This document shows, in pieces, positions 7,883-16,704 of a DNA stretch of 35,111 nucleotides. The notes below the pieces were generated by a model. That model was not told where the DNA came from, searched no databases, and worked only from the letters and a program-made list of their open reading frames with translations. Within the stretch, counting starts at the first letter, position 1; the number at the start of each line of letters is the position of its first letter. Origin of the DNA: an uncultured Prevotella sp. (lineage in GTDB: Bacteria > Bacteroidota > Bacteroidia > Bacteroidales > Bacteroidaceae); the NCBI GenBank assembly GCA_900315765.1, contig ONAK01000053.1, forward strand, positions 1 through 35,111, given 5' to 3'. A program made the translations under genes and the position numbers.

Positions 7883-8752
7883 CTATTGTTTTCTGGAGCG
7901 GAATTCGATGAGTACTCCTATCATCATAAGGAATAGGGTAGTGCCATCAGCATATAAAAGACTTTTGATGGGGACTGTTTCAAAATGAAGCAAGTGGTTG
8001 CCCAGCTCTTGCAGATTTAATACGATGGTAGCGGCTCCCCAACCGCATATACACAGCCGCCATAAAGTGCCCCACCAGCTGTAGCCAAACAGCTGACGAT
8101 AAGCAACCAGATAATAGATCGGCATAAAAATCAATACAAACAAGGATTTTGTGAGTATGGAAATTGCGCCAATGAGAGCAAACAGCGTGGCCATGAATAC
8201 CTGGATGAAGAAGCCTTCGGGCAGTGTGTGCTTGCGGTGCTTGGGAGCATTGCGATACAACAGCCATGTAGGCAACAGAAACAGGGAACTTACAGCCATC
8301 ATGGCCCAACCGGGATTGTTGCCGGCCCAATTGCTAAACAGGTCGGTCGACGATTTGTTGACAATCTCTTTTTCTATATCGGAATTGTGGATTATTGCAT
8401 TGGCCATCATCATAACGATGGCTACTATCAGCAGCATCTTGACTGGTGGGAACGACACGAGGCGCTTGCCGCTGATGTAGTCGTTGATGAGATAGCCTGG
8501 GCGCAGCAACAGCTGTACAATAGAAAAGCCCAGCGAACGCGAGTCCATACCCCAGATAATCATCAAGCCTTGACGTACAGATTTCCAACTGATAGGCCCC
8601 ACGCCTGCCTTCTGACCGCAAACGGGACAGAAATTGGACTGAAACTCTGTGCCACAGTTGACGCAGTGCTCTGTGTGGGTGCTATGATTCTCGTAGTGGA
8701 AGGGGTTTATCTGCCAAGCTCTGAATCTTCGGTATAGTTCTTTTATCTTCAT
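7883..8752 (-). CDS. DUF3667-like membrane protein with N-terminal zinc ribbon
   Basis: 289 residues from ATG 8752. The N-terminus has a four-cysteine zinc ribbon, CVNCGTEFQSNFCPVCGQKA, then a segment typical of the family (SWKSVRQGL, LLRPGYLINDYISGKR) and about five hydrophobic helices, for example MLLIVAIVMMMANAI and LFALIGAISILTKSLFVLIF. This matches what I recall of Bacteroidetes DUF3667 proteins, which have no known function. The frame is open upstream to 8881, but those residues overlap the promoter region of the divergent protease gene and look non-coding. Confidence 0.8.
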   Translation of the reverse strand: MKIKELYRRFRAWQINPFHYENHSTHTEHCVNCGTEFQSNFCPVCGQKAGVGPISWKSVRQGLMIIWGMDSRSLGFSIVQLLLRPGYLINDYISGKRLVSFPPVKMLLIVAIVMMMANAIIHNSDIEKEIVNKSSTDLFSNWAGNNPGWAMMAVSSLFLLPTWLLYRNAPKHRKHTLPEGFFIQVFMATLFALIGAISILTKSLFVLIFMPIYYLVAYRQLFGYSWWGTLWRLCICGWGAATIVLNLQELGNHLLHFETVPIKSLLYADGTTLFLMMIGVLIEFRSRKQ

Positions 8753-8822
8753 TCCATTTGAATGTTTTTTGGCTGTAAAAGTAGCAAAAAGTAACGAATT
8801 ATGTGAATTATCAGCGAATTTT

Positions 8823-8853
8823 TTTGCATAATGGATATAAATTCTTAACTTTG
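8823..8853 (+). promoter_or_regulatory. Promoter of the S41 protease gene
   Basis: TTTG at 8823-8826 and TAACTTTG at 8846-8853, centres 25 bp apart. The expected leader is about 45 nt to ATG 8903. Confidence 0.72.
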
Positions 8854-8902
8854 CACCCGATTTCTTAGATAACAAGCACAATAAATAAACTTAAAAAACG
8901 TG

Positions 8903-11900
8903 ATGAAAACTCGTAAATTGTTTTTGGCTGCTAGTCTGCTGATGGCGGGACTTAGCGCGCATGCCGAAGAAGGACCGCTGTGGATGCGGTACACTGCCAT
9001 CTCGCCCGACGGTAAAACCATAGCATTTTCGTATAAAGGCGATGTCTATACAGTAGCTACAACAGGTGGACAAGCTCGACAGCTTACCACAAATGCGGCC
9101 TACGATGCCTGTCCGGTATGGAGCCCTGATGGCACCAAACTGGCTTTCGCTTCGAGTCGCGAGGGCAGTATGGATGTATATGTGATGGATGCCCAAGGCA
9201 GTGAGCCTGTGCGTCTCACTACCAACAGCACCAATGAGATGCCAATGGTTTGGAAGGATAATGAACACGTACTGTTTTCGGCAGCGTGGATGCCATCGGC
9301 TCAGTCAATCCTCTTCCCTGGCGATGACCAGGTATATGAGGTGAGTATCAAGGGTGGTCGTCCACGTATGTTCTCAACCCTGCCAATGGAGGATATCAGC
9401 TTTGCCAAGGATGGCAGAATGCTGTATCACGACTACAAGGGCTACGAAGATCCCTTTCGCAAGCACCATCAGAGCCCTATCTGTCGCGACATCTGGCTGG
9501 TGAACGACGGACACTATACCCGTCTGACCGACTTTAAGGGCGAGGACCGCACGCCACGCTGGGCCGATGCCAATTCGTATTATTATACCAGCGAAGAGGA
9601 TGGTACCTTCAACGTGTATCGTCGCAATATCGATGGTTCGGGCAAAAAGCAACTCTCGCACCATAAGATGAATCCAGTGCGCTATCTCTCAGTGAGCAAT
9701 GAGGGTACTCTCTGCTATAGTCAGAACGGCGAGATTTACACATTGCGTGAAGGCGCTGAGCCACAGAAGGTGCAGGTTTCCATCACCGGCGACCGTCAGG
9801 ACAAGGATCTGATTCGTCAGTTGCGACAGAGCGGCGTTACCGAGATCAGTCTATCGCCCGAAGGTAAGGAGGTGGCCTTTATTCTGCGTGGCGACATCTT
9901 CGTGACTTCGGTTGAGTATAAGACTACCAAGCAGATTACCAACACCCCACAGCAGGAGCGCAGTGTGAACTTCAGTTCCGACGGACGCAGTCTCGTTTAC
10001 TGTGCCGAGCGAGATGGCGTGTGGCAGATTTATCAGACCAAACTGAAGAATAAGAACGAGAAACTCTTTACTTATGCCACCGCCCTGGAAGAGGAGCGAC
10101 TGACACAGAGCAACGAGACATCGCTGCAACCACAGTACAGTCCCGATGGAAAGGAGGTGGCTTACTTCAAGAACCGTGCCGAGCTGTGCGTCATCAATCT
10201 GAAGACCAAGCAGGAGCGCACCGTTCTGGATGGTAAGTATAATTTCTCGTATAGCGATGGCGATATCTGGTTTGAATGGAGCCCCGACAGCAAGTGGCTC
10301 CTGGCCAGTTATATAGGTACTGGTGGATGGAACAGCAGCGATATAGCCTTGGTAAATGCCAGTGGTAATGGCGAGGTGCACAACCTGACCGAGAGTGGCT
10401 ACAACGAGGATAACGCCCGCTGGGTGCTGGGTGGTAAGGCTATACTCTTCGAGAGCGACCGTGCCGGCTATCGCAGTCATGGCAGCTGGGGCGCCGAGAG
10501 CGACTACTATGTGATGTTCTTCGATGTGGATGCTTACGACCGCTTTACTATGAGTAAGGAAGACAAGGAGCAGTTGGAAGAGGCCGAGAAGGAGGCTAAG
10601 AAAGACGAGAAGAAGGACGATAAGGACAGTAAGAAGAAGAACAGCAAGAAGAAGACTGCCGAGAAGCCCAAGGCTGAGAAACTATTGACCTTTGACTTGG
10701 AGAACTGTCGCGATCGCATTGTTCGCGTAACGGATAACTCGGCTCACATGGGTGATGCTGTGCTGAAGGGCGACACGCTCTACTATCAGGCTTCGTTCGA
10801 AGGTGGTATGGACCTTTGGGTGCACTATCTGCGCGAGGATAAGACTGAGTTGCTGATGAAGGGTGTTGGCGGCGGCCGCATGCAAGCCGATAAGAAGTTC
10901 AACAACCTGTTCTTAGCTTCAAGAGGTGGCATCAAGAAGCTGGATTTGGGCAAGAAATCTACCAAGAACGTTGATTTCGAGACCGTATTCAACTATCGCC
11001 CTTACGAGGAGCGTGCCTACTTGTTCGACCACATTTGGCGCCAGGTAAAGGATAAGTTCTATGTAGAGAATCTGCACAACGTGGATTGGGAGGGCTATCG
11101 CAAGAACTACCTGCGATTCCTGCCATACATCAACAACGAATACGACTTTAAGGATATGCTGAGCGAGATGCTGGGCGAGTTGAATGCATCGCACACCGGT
11201 GCCCGCTATTATCCTAATGGTGCCACACTCAGCACAGCTTCATTGGGCGTGTTTATCGACCAGAACTATCAGGGCGACGGACTGCGTATCGAGGAGATTA
11301 TCAAGCGTTCGCCATTGGCTCAGAAGAAGACTGGCGTGGTGGCAGGATGCGTGATAGAGGCTATCGACGGCATCGCTATCAAGGCTAACGACGACTACTT
11401 CCCACTGCTGGATGGCAAGGCAGGTAAGCGCGTACGCTTGAGTATTTACAACCCTGCTACAGGTAAGCATAACGACGTGACTATCAAGGCTATAGGCCGT
11501 AGCGCTCTGAACGAGTTGCTCTATAAGCGCTGGGTCGACCGTCAGCGCGAGATGACCGATAGTCTCTCGGATGGCAAACTGGCCTACGTACATGTGAAGG
11601 CTATGGACAGTCCAAGCTATCGTACCGTTTATCGTGAACTGCTGAGCGACAAGAACCGCAATCGCGTGGCTGCTGTAGTCGACGAGCGCCATAACGGAGG
11701 CGGATGGCTGCACGATGATTTGTGCACCCTGTTGAGCGGTAAGCATTATCAGGATTTTGTGCCTCATGGCAAGTATGTAGGTTCCGACCCCTACAACAAA
11801 TGGGTAAAGCCATCGTGCGTACTGATGTGCGAAGACGATTACAGCAATGGCCACGGTTTCCCATGGGTGTATAAGGAACTTAAGATAGGAAAGCTGATAG

Positions 11901-12118
11901 GTACACCGGTAGCAGGAACCATGACTGCCGTATGGTGGGAGACCTTGCAGAATGGTATGGTGTTTGGAATTCCTCAGGTGGGCTGTCGCGATATGCGTGG
12001 CGTGTTCGGCGAGAACACCACACTCTATCCCGATATCGAAGTGTATAATACCCCCGAGGATTACATCAGCGGTCACGACCGTCAGCTGGAGCGTGCTGTA
12101 AAGGAGATGTTGCGCTAA
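8903..12118 (+). CDS. Tricorn-type S41 protease, exported
   Basis: 1071 residues with a signal peptide (MKTRKLFLAASLLMAGLSAH). The first ~520 residues are beta-propeller repeats of the WD40/PD40 type (ISPDGKTIAFSY, WSPDGTKLAFAS, YSPDGKEVAYF). A very lysine/glutamate-rich linker follows (about 545-590). A PDZ-like segment (about 775-850) precedes the S41 core. Ser763-His764 (ELNASHTG) correspond to the Ser-His pair of tricorn, and Ser981 in DDYSNGHGF is the best nucleophile candidate. These proteins degrade peptides, here probably in the periplasm. GTG 8900 directly before the ATG is a less likely start. The gene ends tail-to-tail with cobT, overlapping by 4 bp. Confidence 0.9.
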   Translation: MKTRKLFLAASLLMAGLSAHAEEGPLWMRYTAISPDGKTIAFSYKGDVYTVATTGGQARQLTTNAAYDACPVWSPDGTKLAFASSREGSMDVYVMDAQGSEPVRLTTNSTNEMPMVWKDNEHVLFSAAWMPSAQSILFPGDDQVYEVSIKGGRPRMFSTLPMEDISFAKDGRMLYHDYKGYEDPFRKHHQSPICRDIWLVNDGHYTRLTDFKGEDRTPRWADANSYYYTSEEDGTFNVYRRNIDGSGKKQLSHHKMNPVRYLSVSNEGTLCYSQNGEIYTLREGAEPQKVQVSITGDRQDKDLIRQLRQSGVTEISLSPEGKEVAFILRGDIFVTSVEYKTTKQITNTPQQERSVNFSSDGRSLVYCAERDGVWQIYQTKLKNKNEKLFTYATALEEERLTQSNETSLQPQYSPDGKEVAYFKNRAELCVINLKTKQERTVLDGKYNFSYSDGDIWFEWSPDSKWLLASYIGTGGWNSSDIALVNASGNGEVHNLTESGYNEDNARWVLGGKAILFESDRAGYRSHGSWGAESDYYVMFFDVDAYDRFTMSKEDKEQLEEAEKEAKKDEKKDDKDSKKKNSKKKTAEKPKAEKLLTFDLENCRDRIVRVTDNSAHMGDAVLKGDTLYYQASFEGGMDLWVHYLREDKTELLMKGVGGGRMQADKKFNNLFLASRGGIKKLDLGKKSTKNVDFETVFNYRPYEERAYLFDHIWRQVKDKFYVENLHNVDWEGYRKNYLRFLPYINNEYDFKDMLSEMLGELNASHTGARYYPNGATLSTASLGVFIDQNYQGDGLRIEEIIKRSPLAQKKTGVVAGCVIEAIDGIAIKANDDYFPLLDGKAGKRVRLSIYNPATGKHNDVTIKAIGRSALNELLYKRWVDRQREMTDSLSDGKLAYVHVKAMDSPSYRTVYRELLSDKNRNRVAAVVDERHNGGGWLHDDLCTLLSGKHYQDFVPHGKYVGSDPYNKWVKPSCVLMCEDDYSNGHGFPWVYKELKIGKLIGTPVAGTMTAVWWETLQNGMVFGIPQVGCRDMRGVFGENTTLYPDIEVYNTPEDYISGHDRQLERAVKEMLR

Positions 12119-13161
12119 AAATACTTGGTGATGCGGGCGTTGTCGAAGTTGTTCATCTCGTTGATCATGCGTACTGCCGAATCAACAATCGGGAAGGCAC
12201 AGAGTGCACCGGTTCCTTCGCCCAGGCGTAAGCCCAGATGGAGCAGGGGCTTGGCTTCAATCGCGTCGAGCATCATCTTGTGGCCGCTCTCATCACCACA
12301 ATGTGTAAAAATCATATAGTCCTGTGCGGCAGGATATAGCCTAATAGCAGCCATAGCGCAGGCCGTCATGATAAAGCCGTCGACGAGTATCACCAGATGC
12401 TTTTCGGCGGCTTTTAGCATGGCGCCTATAGCAGCTATCATTTCATATCCGCCAAAATGGCGGATGTGGGTGATGGGTGTTGGGTGATGGGTGGTGGCTT
12501 GATAGTTCTCTAATGATTTTGAGAGTACATCGTGCTTGTGGCGGATGCCTGGGGTATCGAGGCCTGCGCCAGCTCCGATGCAATCTTTTAAAGGAATATC
12601 GGTAAAGAGGTGCATCCAGATGCTTGAGGGCGAGGTGTTGGCGATACCCATCTCACCGATGCTGAGCACCCGACAGCCCTCGGCGATGCAGTCGTCCACC
12701 AAGTCGCTGCCTATCTGTATGGCTTGGTCGAACTCTGCCTCACTCATAGCAGGCTCATAGAGAAAATTCTTTGTGCCGCGGGCTATCTTGCGATGGATGA
12801 TGCCGTCGATGCCCGATAGATCGTAATCTACACCTACATCCACAATGCGCAACTTAAACCCATGCTGCCTGCAGAACATGTTTACACCACCGCCGCCACG
12901 GGTAAAGTTTATCATCTGCTGCCAGGTAACCTCGCGTGGCGATACGCTTACGCCTTCGCGCTCGATGCCGTGATCACCACCAAGAAGCAGGTGACAAGGG
13001 TGGGCGAGACTTGGCTCCAACGTCTGCTGAATCAGACAGATTTGCAGGGCCAGCTCTTCCAGTCGGCCTAACGAGCCTTTGGGCTTGTTCAGGTTGTCTA
13101 TCTTCGCCTGGATACTTGGCGCGAAGGACTTATTTGTATGAGTAATGTTGAATTGCTTCAT
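12115..13161 (-). CDS. cobT: Nicotinate-nucleotide--dimethylbenzimidazole phosphoribosyltransferase CobT
   Basis: 348 residues. CobT makes alpha-ribazole phosphate from a lower-ligand base and nicotinate mononucleotide. Motifs include PKGSLGRLEELA, EMGIANTSPSS, GAGAGLD, HCGDESGHKMML and LRLGEGTGALCAFP with the catalytic glutamate. The segment YQATTHHPTPITHIRHFGG is translated from a heptamer array (12466-12497) and lies in a variable loop just before the conserved GGYEMIAAIGAM. Third gene of the cobS-cobU-cobT block, 68 bp after cobU across a repeat-filled spacer. Confidence 0.96.
   Translation of the reverse strand: MKQFNITHTNKSFAPSIQAKIDNLNKPKGSLGRLEELALQICLIQQTLEPSLAHPCHLLLGGDHGIEREGVSVSPREVTWQQMINFTRGGGGVNMFCRQHGFKLRIVDVGVDYDLSGIDGIIHRKIARGTKNFLYEPAMSEAEFDQAIQIGSDLVDDCIAEGCRVLSIGEMGIANTSPSSIWMHLFTDIPLKDCIGAGAGLDTPGIRHKHDVLSKSLENYQATTHHPTPITHIRHFGGYEMIAAIGAMLKAAEKHLVILVDGFIMTACAMAAIRLYPAAQDYMIFTHCGDESGHKMMLDAIEAKPLLHLGLRLGEGTGALCAFPIVDSAVRMINEMNNFDNARITKYF
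12466..12497. repeat. Tandem heptamer array inside cobT
   Basis: gggtgat, gggtgtt, gggtgat, gggtggt in tandem on the plus strand. The array lies within the cobT reading frame and next to a small hairpin (tccgcc/ggcgga, about 12448-12464). Its sequence matches, in reverse complement, the short repeat inside queH. Confidence 0.8.
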
Positions 13162-13229
13162 TTTTTTTTAGGCACGGATTCTTGGACGAGCCAAGCGGCA
13201 AAGCCGAGCGTACGCGGATTAACACGGAT
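13162..13229. repeat. Repeat-filled spacer between cobU and cobT
   Basis: The spacer holds a T-run, two cacggatt-type units (13172-13179 and 13223-13230) and the hairpin motif caagcggcaaagccgag (about 13191-13207). That motif recurs inside cobB (21963-21981) and, slightly diverged, at 32222-32242. It probably consists of one or two small mobile or repetitive elements. Confidence 0.65.
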
Positions 13230-13739
13230 TTATTTTATCTTTACGGGGATGCCGCTTACCATCAGTATCACCTCGTCTGATTTCTGGGCTATGTATTGGT
13301 TCATCCAACCTTGCAGGTCGGTAAATCGGCGTTGCAGTTGGTTGGTGCTCACGCCACCTAATCCTATCTCGTTGGTGACGAAGATGTAGGTGGCATCGCG
13401 AGCGGTGAATTTGTCCAGCTCCTTTTTCGCTGCGGTTAGAATCGCATCTACGTCTGCGTTATCTGTCGATATCCAGTTCGTGAGCCACAGCGTTACGCAG
13501 TCTATCACCACCACGCGTCCTGTCAGGTCGTGCTTTGAGAGATATTTTTCCTCCTCAATATTCGTCCACTCGGGCCCACGCCTCTCTTGGTGCTTCTGAA
13601 CTCTGAGTCGAAACTCCTCGTCCCAGATATGAGCTGTGGCAAGGTAAACGGGATTCTGGCTCAACTCTAGCGCCAGCTCTTCAGCCTTTGTGCTCTTACC
13701 CGAGCGCTGACCGCCTGTAATCAGTATGATCTTTTTCAT
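13230..13739 (-). CDS. cobU: Adenosylcobinamide kinase/adenosylcobinamide-phosphate guanylyltransferase CobU
   Basis: 169 residues. CobU phosphorylates adenosylcobinamide and activates it with GTP. The P-loop is GGQRSGKS (9-16). The region RVQKHQERRGPEW contains the histidine that is guanylylated in the Salmonella enzyme, followed by VVVIDCVTLWLTNW and TNEIGLGGV. The start is ATG 13739, whose ATGA overlaps the cobS stop codon, implying translational coupling. An earlier TTG (13748) adds only three residues and is not preferred. Confidence 0.95.
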   Translation of the reverse strand: MKKIILITGGQRSGKSTKAEELALELSQNPVYLATAHIWDEEFRLRVQKHQERRGPEWTNIEEEKYLSKHDLTGRVVVIDCVTLWLTNWISTDNADVDAILTAAKKELDKFTARDATYIFVTNEIGLGGVSTNQLQRRFTDLQGWMNQYIAQKSDEVILMVSGIPVKIK

Positions 13740-14515
13740 TGTGCACAAACCACTAAGTAAACAGTCAGTTCAACCAGCAGGCATACTGCTCCGCAGCAAT
13801 CGCCGGTATATCCATGAATCTTGCGCCAGATGAGCAGATAGAGAAAATACATAACGAGAGCTGGGATAAAGATTATCAAATCCCAACGCATGCCTGTATA
13901 CCATATATATGCTGCCATTGGCAAGAGTCCTTGTATGGCAAGACCTACACCAGCCTGCCAACTAATCTTTCGATAGACGGTTTTGTTCTTTGCCTCTTCT
14001 TCACGTCGGGCGTATGGCATCATCGTAATGAGTTGCGATGTTACCATCTTTGAGTAAGGGTCGGCAGCCAGAATGGTGAGTGCAGCCAACTCAGGCGACA
14101 TCGACAGTAGGGCTGCAGCCAGAAGCAGCTCGTAGAATATCAGTCCGATAACGCCATAGGTGCCGATATGCGAATCTTTCATAATGGCGAGTATGCGCTC
14201 GCGATTACTGCCGCCACCACCAAATCCGTCGATGAAGTCGGCCAGTCCGTCTTCGTGCAGAGCGCCAGTAACCAGCAGTCTTACCACTATCGCCATCAAA
14301 ACAGCAATAGGATAAGGCAGATACCAACTGCCGAAATATAATGTAGCAGCCATCGCTCCACCTGTAATCCATCCAGCCAGAGGCCAGTGTTCCACTACCG
14401 TCTGATAGCACTCCTTAGGTGGCTGATGGAGTCGCCAGAAGGGCAGTCGTGTGAAGAAAATCAGCGCAGCCCAAATACGGTCGTACCAATGCGTGTTATC
14501 GATGTTTATCTGCAT
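13736..14515 (-). CDS. cobS: Adenosylcobinamide-GDP ribazoletransferase CobS
   Basis: 259 residues, a polytopic membrane protein. CobS joins adenosylcobinamide-GDP and alpha-ribazole (phosphate) to complete the nucleotide loop. ALHEDGLADFIDGFGGG is the family signature with metal-binding acidic residues; IWAALIFFTRLPFW is the typical N-terminus. The frame is open much further upstream, but that part runs over the divergent btuF-like gene and reads as random sequence. ATG 14515, just after a -7 box, starts the conserved part. First gene of cobS-cobU-cobT. Confidence 0.94.
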   Translation of the reverse strand: MQINIDNTHWYDRIWAALIFFTRLPFWRLHQPPKECYQTVVEHWPLAGWITGGAMAATLYFGSWYLPYPIAVLMAIVVRLLVTGALHEDGLADFIDGFGGGGSNRERILAIMKDSHIGTYGVIGLIFYELLLAAALLSMSPELAALTILAADPYSKMVTSQLITMMPYARREEEAKNKTVYRKISWQAGVGLAIQGLLPMAAYIWYTGMRWDLIIFIPALVMYFLYLLIWRKIHGYTGDCCGAVCLLVELTVYLVVCAQ

Positions 14516-14533
14516 AATTTTCGTTTTTGAGGG

Positions 14534-14541
14534 CAAAGATA
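14534..14541 (-). promoter_or_regulatory. -7 box of the cobSUT operon
   Basis: On the minus strand these bases read TATCTTTG, a full TAnnTTTG match, about 18 nt before ATG 14515. No clean TTTG is seen 26 bp upstream, and no cobalamin riboswitch could fit in the 66-bp gap shared with the divergent btuF-like gene. Confidence 0.6.
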
Positions 14542-14581
14542 TGAAAACTTTTTGTACACGAAACCAATAAAATGATAAAAA

Positions 14582-15688
14582 ATGAAGAAAATAACGTGGA
14601 TGATAGTGGCAATGGCACTTTTTGTGGGGTGCAAAGGACAGAGTGGGCATCAGCAGGCACAAGGCAATGATGATTCCGACTCTACGGCAGCTGTCACGGT
14701 GAAATATGCCACAGGGTTCAGCGTGAAGGATTCGGCTGATATGCGTTTGGTGGATATAGACAAGAATTATCACTTTGCTTTGATAAAAACGGATGCAGAT
14801 GCACCTGAAGGCTATACTAAGATACAGGTGCCCATCACGCGAGCCATCTGTATGACGGCACTGCAACTATCTAATTTTACCGTCCTCGATGCTCATGATG
14901 TGGTGAAAGGCATCACAGGTACCAAGAATCTTTATAACAAGGATATCTTGAAGCGTGTGAAGGATGGCAAGATTGTGAAGATTGGTATGGAGGGTAACTT
15001 TGATACCGAAATGGTTCTTGCTGCAAATCCTCAAGTAATCCTCATATCGCCTTCTAAACGTGGTGGTTATGATGCTATCAAGGAAACAGGTATCACGCTG
15101 GTGCCCCACCTGGGTTATAAAGAGCTCGACCCGCTTGGACAGGCAGAATGGATTAAGTTTGTGGGCATGCTGATAGGTAAGGAAAAGGAGGCTAACGAGG
15201 TGTTTGCTGGTATCGAAAGCCGCTATAACAGTATGAAATCCAAAACGCAGCAGGTGGCACAGCGCCCCACGGTACTGAGTGGTGAGATGCATTATGGCAA
15301 CTGGCATGCTGTGGGAGGCAAGAACTATCTGGCACAGATTTTTCGCGATGCTGGTGCCGAATATGTAATCAACGACGAGGAGACCAGTGGCGAAGATATA
15401 GAGTTTGAGAAGATGTATGCCATCGCAGCAAATGCCGACTATTGGCGTATACTGAACAGTTATCCTGGCGAGTTCTCGTATGAGGCGCTGAAAGCTTCGG
15501 AACCACGCAACGAACTCTTCAAAGCCTATCAGGAGAAAAAGGTTATCTACTGTAATATGAAGCAGACGGCCTATTACGAGATATCGCCTGTAAAACCCGA
15601 TTTGCTGCTGAAGGATTTTGTGGCTATCTTCCATCCGGAGTTGGTAGAGTCTGATTATAAACCTACATTCTATCGTTTGTTGAAATGA
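14582..15688 (+). CDS. btuF: Periplasmic corrinoid-binding lipoprotein, BtuF-like
   Basis: 368 residues. A lipoprotein signal is present with lipobox LFVGC (Cys17). The body matches the Fe/B12 periplasmic binding family: ITRAICMTALQLSNFTVLDA, AANPQVILIS and ETGITLVPHLGYKELDPLGQAEW. Substrate is inferred from the location between cobS and the cbi genes and from the coupled btuC-like permease; a siderophore or heme role cannot be excluded from sequence alone. The stop codon overlaps the btuC-like start by ATGA. Confidence 0.82.
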   Translation: MKKITWMIVAMALFVGCKGQSGHQQAQGNDDSDSTAAVTVKYATGFSVKDSADMRLVDIDKNYHFALIKTDADAPEGYTKIQVPITRAICMTALQLSNFTVLDAHDVVKGITGTKNLYNKDILKRVKDGKIVKIGMEGNFDTEMVLAANPQVILISPSKRGGYDAIKETGITLVPHLGYKELDPLGQAEWIKFVGMLIGKEKEANEVFAGIESRYNSMKSKTQQVAQRPTVLSGEMHYGNWHAVGGKNYLAQIFRDAGAEYVINDEETSGEDIEFEKMYAIAANADYWRILNSYPGEFSYEALKASEPRNELFKAYQEKKVIYCNMKQTAYYEISPVKPDLLLKDFVAIFHPELVESDYKPTFYRLLK

Positions 15689-16704
15689 AAACACCTAAGT
15701 TCATAGCTCTGTCGTTGTGTATCGTAGTTCTGGCGATAGTAAATCTGTTGCTGGGGTCGATAGAAATTCCTGTGGGAGATGTATGCAGGATTCTGACAGG
15801 TGATACTTCAAATGAGATATGGACAAATATTATCTGGAAATCCCGTCTTCCTCAGGTGATGACGGCTATTGTGGCTGGTGCCGGACTGGCGGTAAGTGGT
15901 CTGCAGATGCAGACGGTGTTCCGCAATCCGTTGGCAGGGCCTTCGGTATTAGGTATTTCCAATGGTTCGGCGCTTGGTGTGGCTTTCGTGGTGCTACTGT
16001 CGGGTAGGATAGGTGGCGTGGCACTGAGTCGTCTGGGTTATCTTGGCGAAGCCGCCATGAGTGTGGCTGCCATTATGGGCGCCTTGGCGGTGATGATGCT
16101 TATTGTATGGCTTTCGCAAAAGGTTAAAGGTAATGTTACGTTGCTGATTATAGGTGTAATGATAGGCTATCTGGCTAATGCCATTATCGGTGTATTGAAG
16201 TTTCTATCGCCCGAAGAAGACGTGAAGGCATTTGTGGTTTGGGGCTTGGGCTCATTCTCGCGTGTCTCTGGCGACGAGATGGTGCTGTTTGTGGTGGTGA
16301 TGTTTGTGTTATTGCCATTAGCCTGTCTGCTGGTGAAATCGATGAATCTGCTGCTTTTAGGCGATAGATATGCTTCCAATCTGGGATTGAATATCAGGCG
16401 TGCCCGACTGCTGGTAATTCTAAGTTCAGGTGTTCTGGTGGCTATCGTAACAGCTTATTGCGGACCAATCATGTTTATCGGATTGGCAGTGCCGCATCTG
16501 GCTCGATCCTTATTCGGCAGCAGCGATCATCGGGTGCTGATGCCAGCCACAATGTTTTGTGGTGCTGCTTTAGCGTTGGTTTGCAATCTGATAGCCCGTA
16601 TGCCTGGTTTTGAGGGGGCACTACCAGTCAATTCGGTTACTGCTCTGGTTGGAGCGCCTGTGATTGCGGTAGTATTGTTCCGTCGTCGGCAATTAGAAGA
16701 ATAG
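15685..16704 (+). CDS. btuC: BtuC/FecCD-family ABC transporter permease
   Basis: 339 residues, about ten hydrophobic helices. Family signatures are GLQMQTVFRNPLAGPSVLGI followed by SNGSALG, LGLNIRRARL, GPIMFIGLAVPHLARSLFGS and the C-terminal PVNSVTALVGAPVIAVVLFR. It is the inner-membrane channel for corrinoid uptake with the preceding binding lipoprotein. No btuD-type ATPase follows; the next gene is on the other strand and overlaps this one tail-to-tail by 68 bp. The ATPase must be encoded elsewhere if the transporter works. Confidence 0.86.
   Translation: MKTPKFIALSLCIVVLAIVNLLLGSIEIPVGDVCRILTGDTSNEIWTNIIWKSRLPQVMTAIVAGAGLAVSGLQMQTVFRNPLAGPSVLGISNGSALGVAFVVLLSGRIGGVALSRLGYLGEAAMSVAAIMGALAVMMLIVWLSQKVKGNVTLLIIGVMIGYLANAIIGVLKFLSPEEDVKAFVVWGLGSFSRVSGDEMVLFVVVMFVLLPLACLLVKSMNLLLLGDRYASNLGLNIRRARLLVILSSGVLVAIVTAYCGPIMFIGLAVPHLARSLFGSSDHRVLMPATMFCGAALALVCNLIARMPGFEGALPVNSVTALVGAPVIAVVLFRRRQLEE

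Noticed and set aside
11240-12076. Open frame antisense to the S41 protease gene
   Set aside because: Same reasoning: no domain, no promoter, complete overlap with a clear coding region.
14516-14581. Cobalamin riboswitch for cobSUT or btuFC
   Set aside because: The divergent gap is only 66 bp and contains no B12 box or other riboswitch core sequence.
14516-14866. N-terminal extension of cobS
   Set aside because: The added residues overlap the btuF-like gene on the other strand and look random; the conserved CobS N-terminus starts at 14515, just behind a -7 box.
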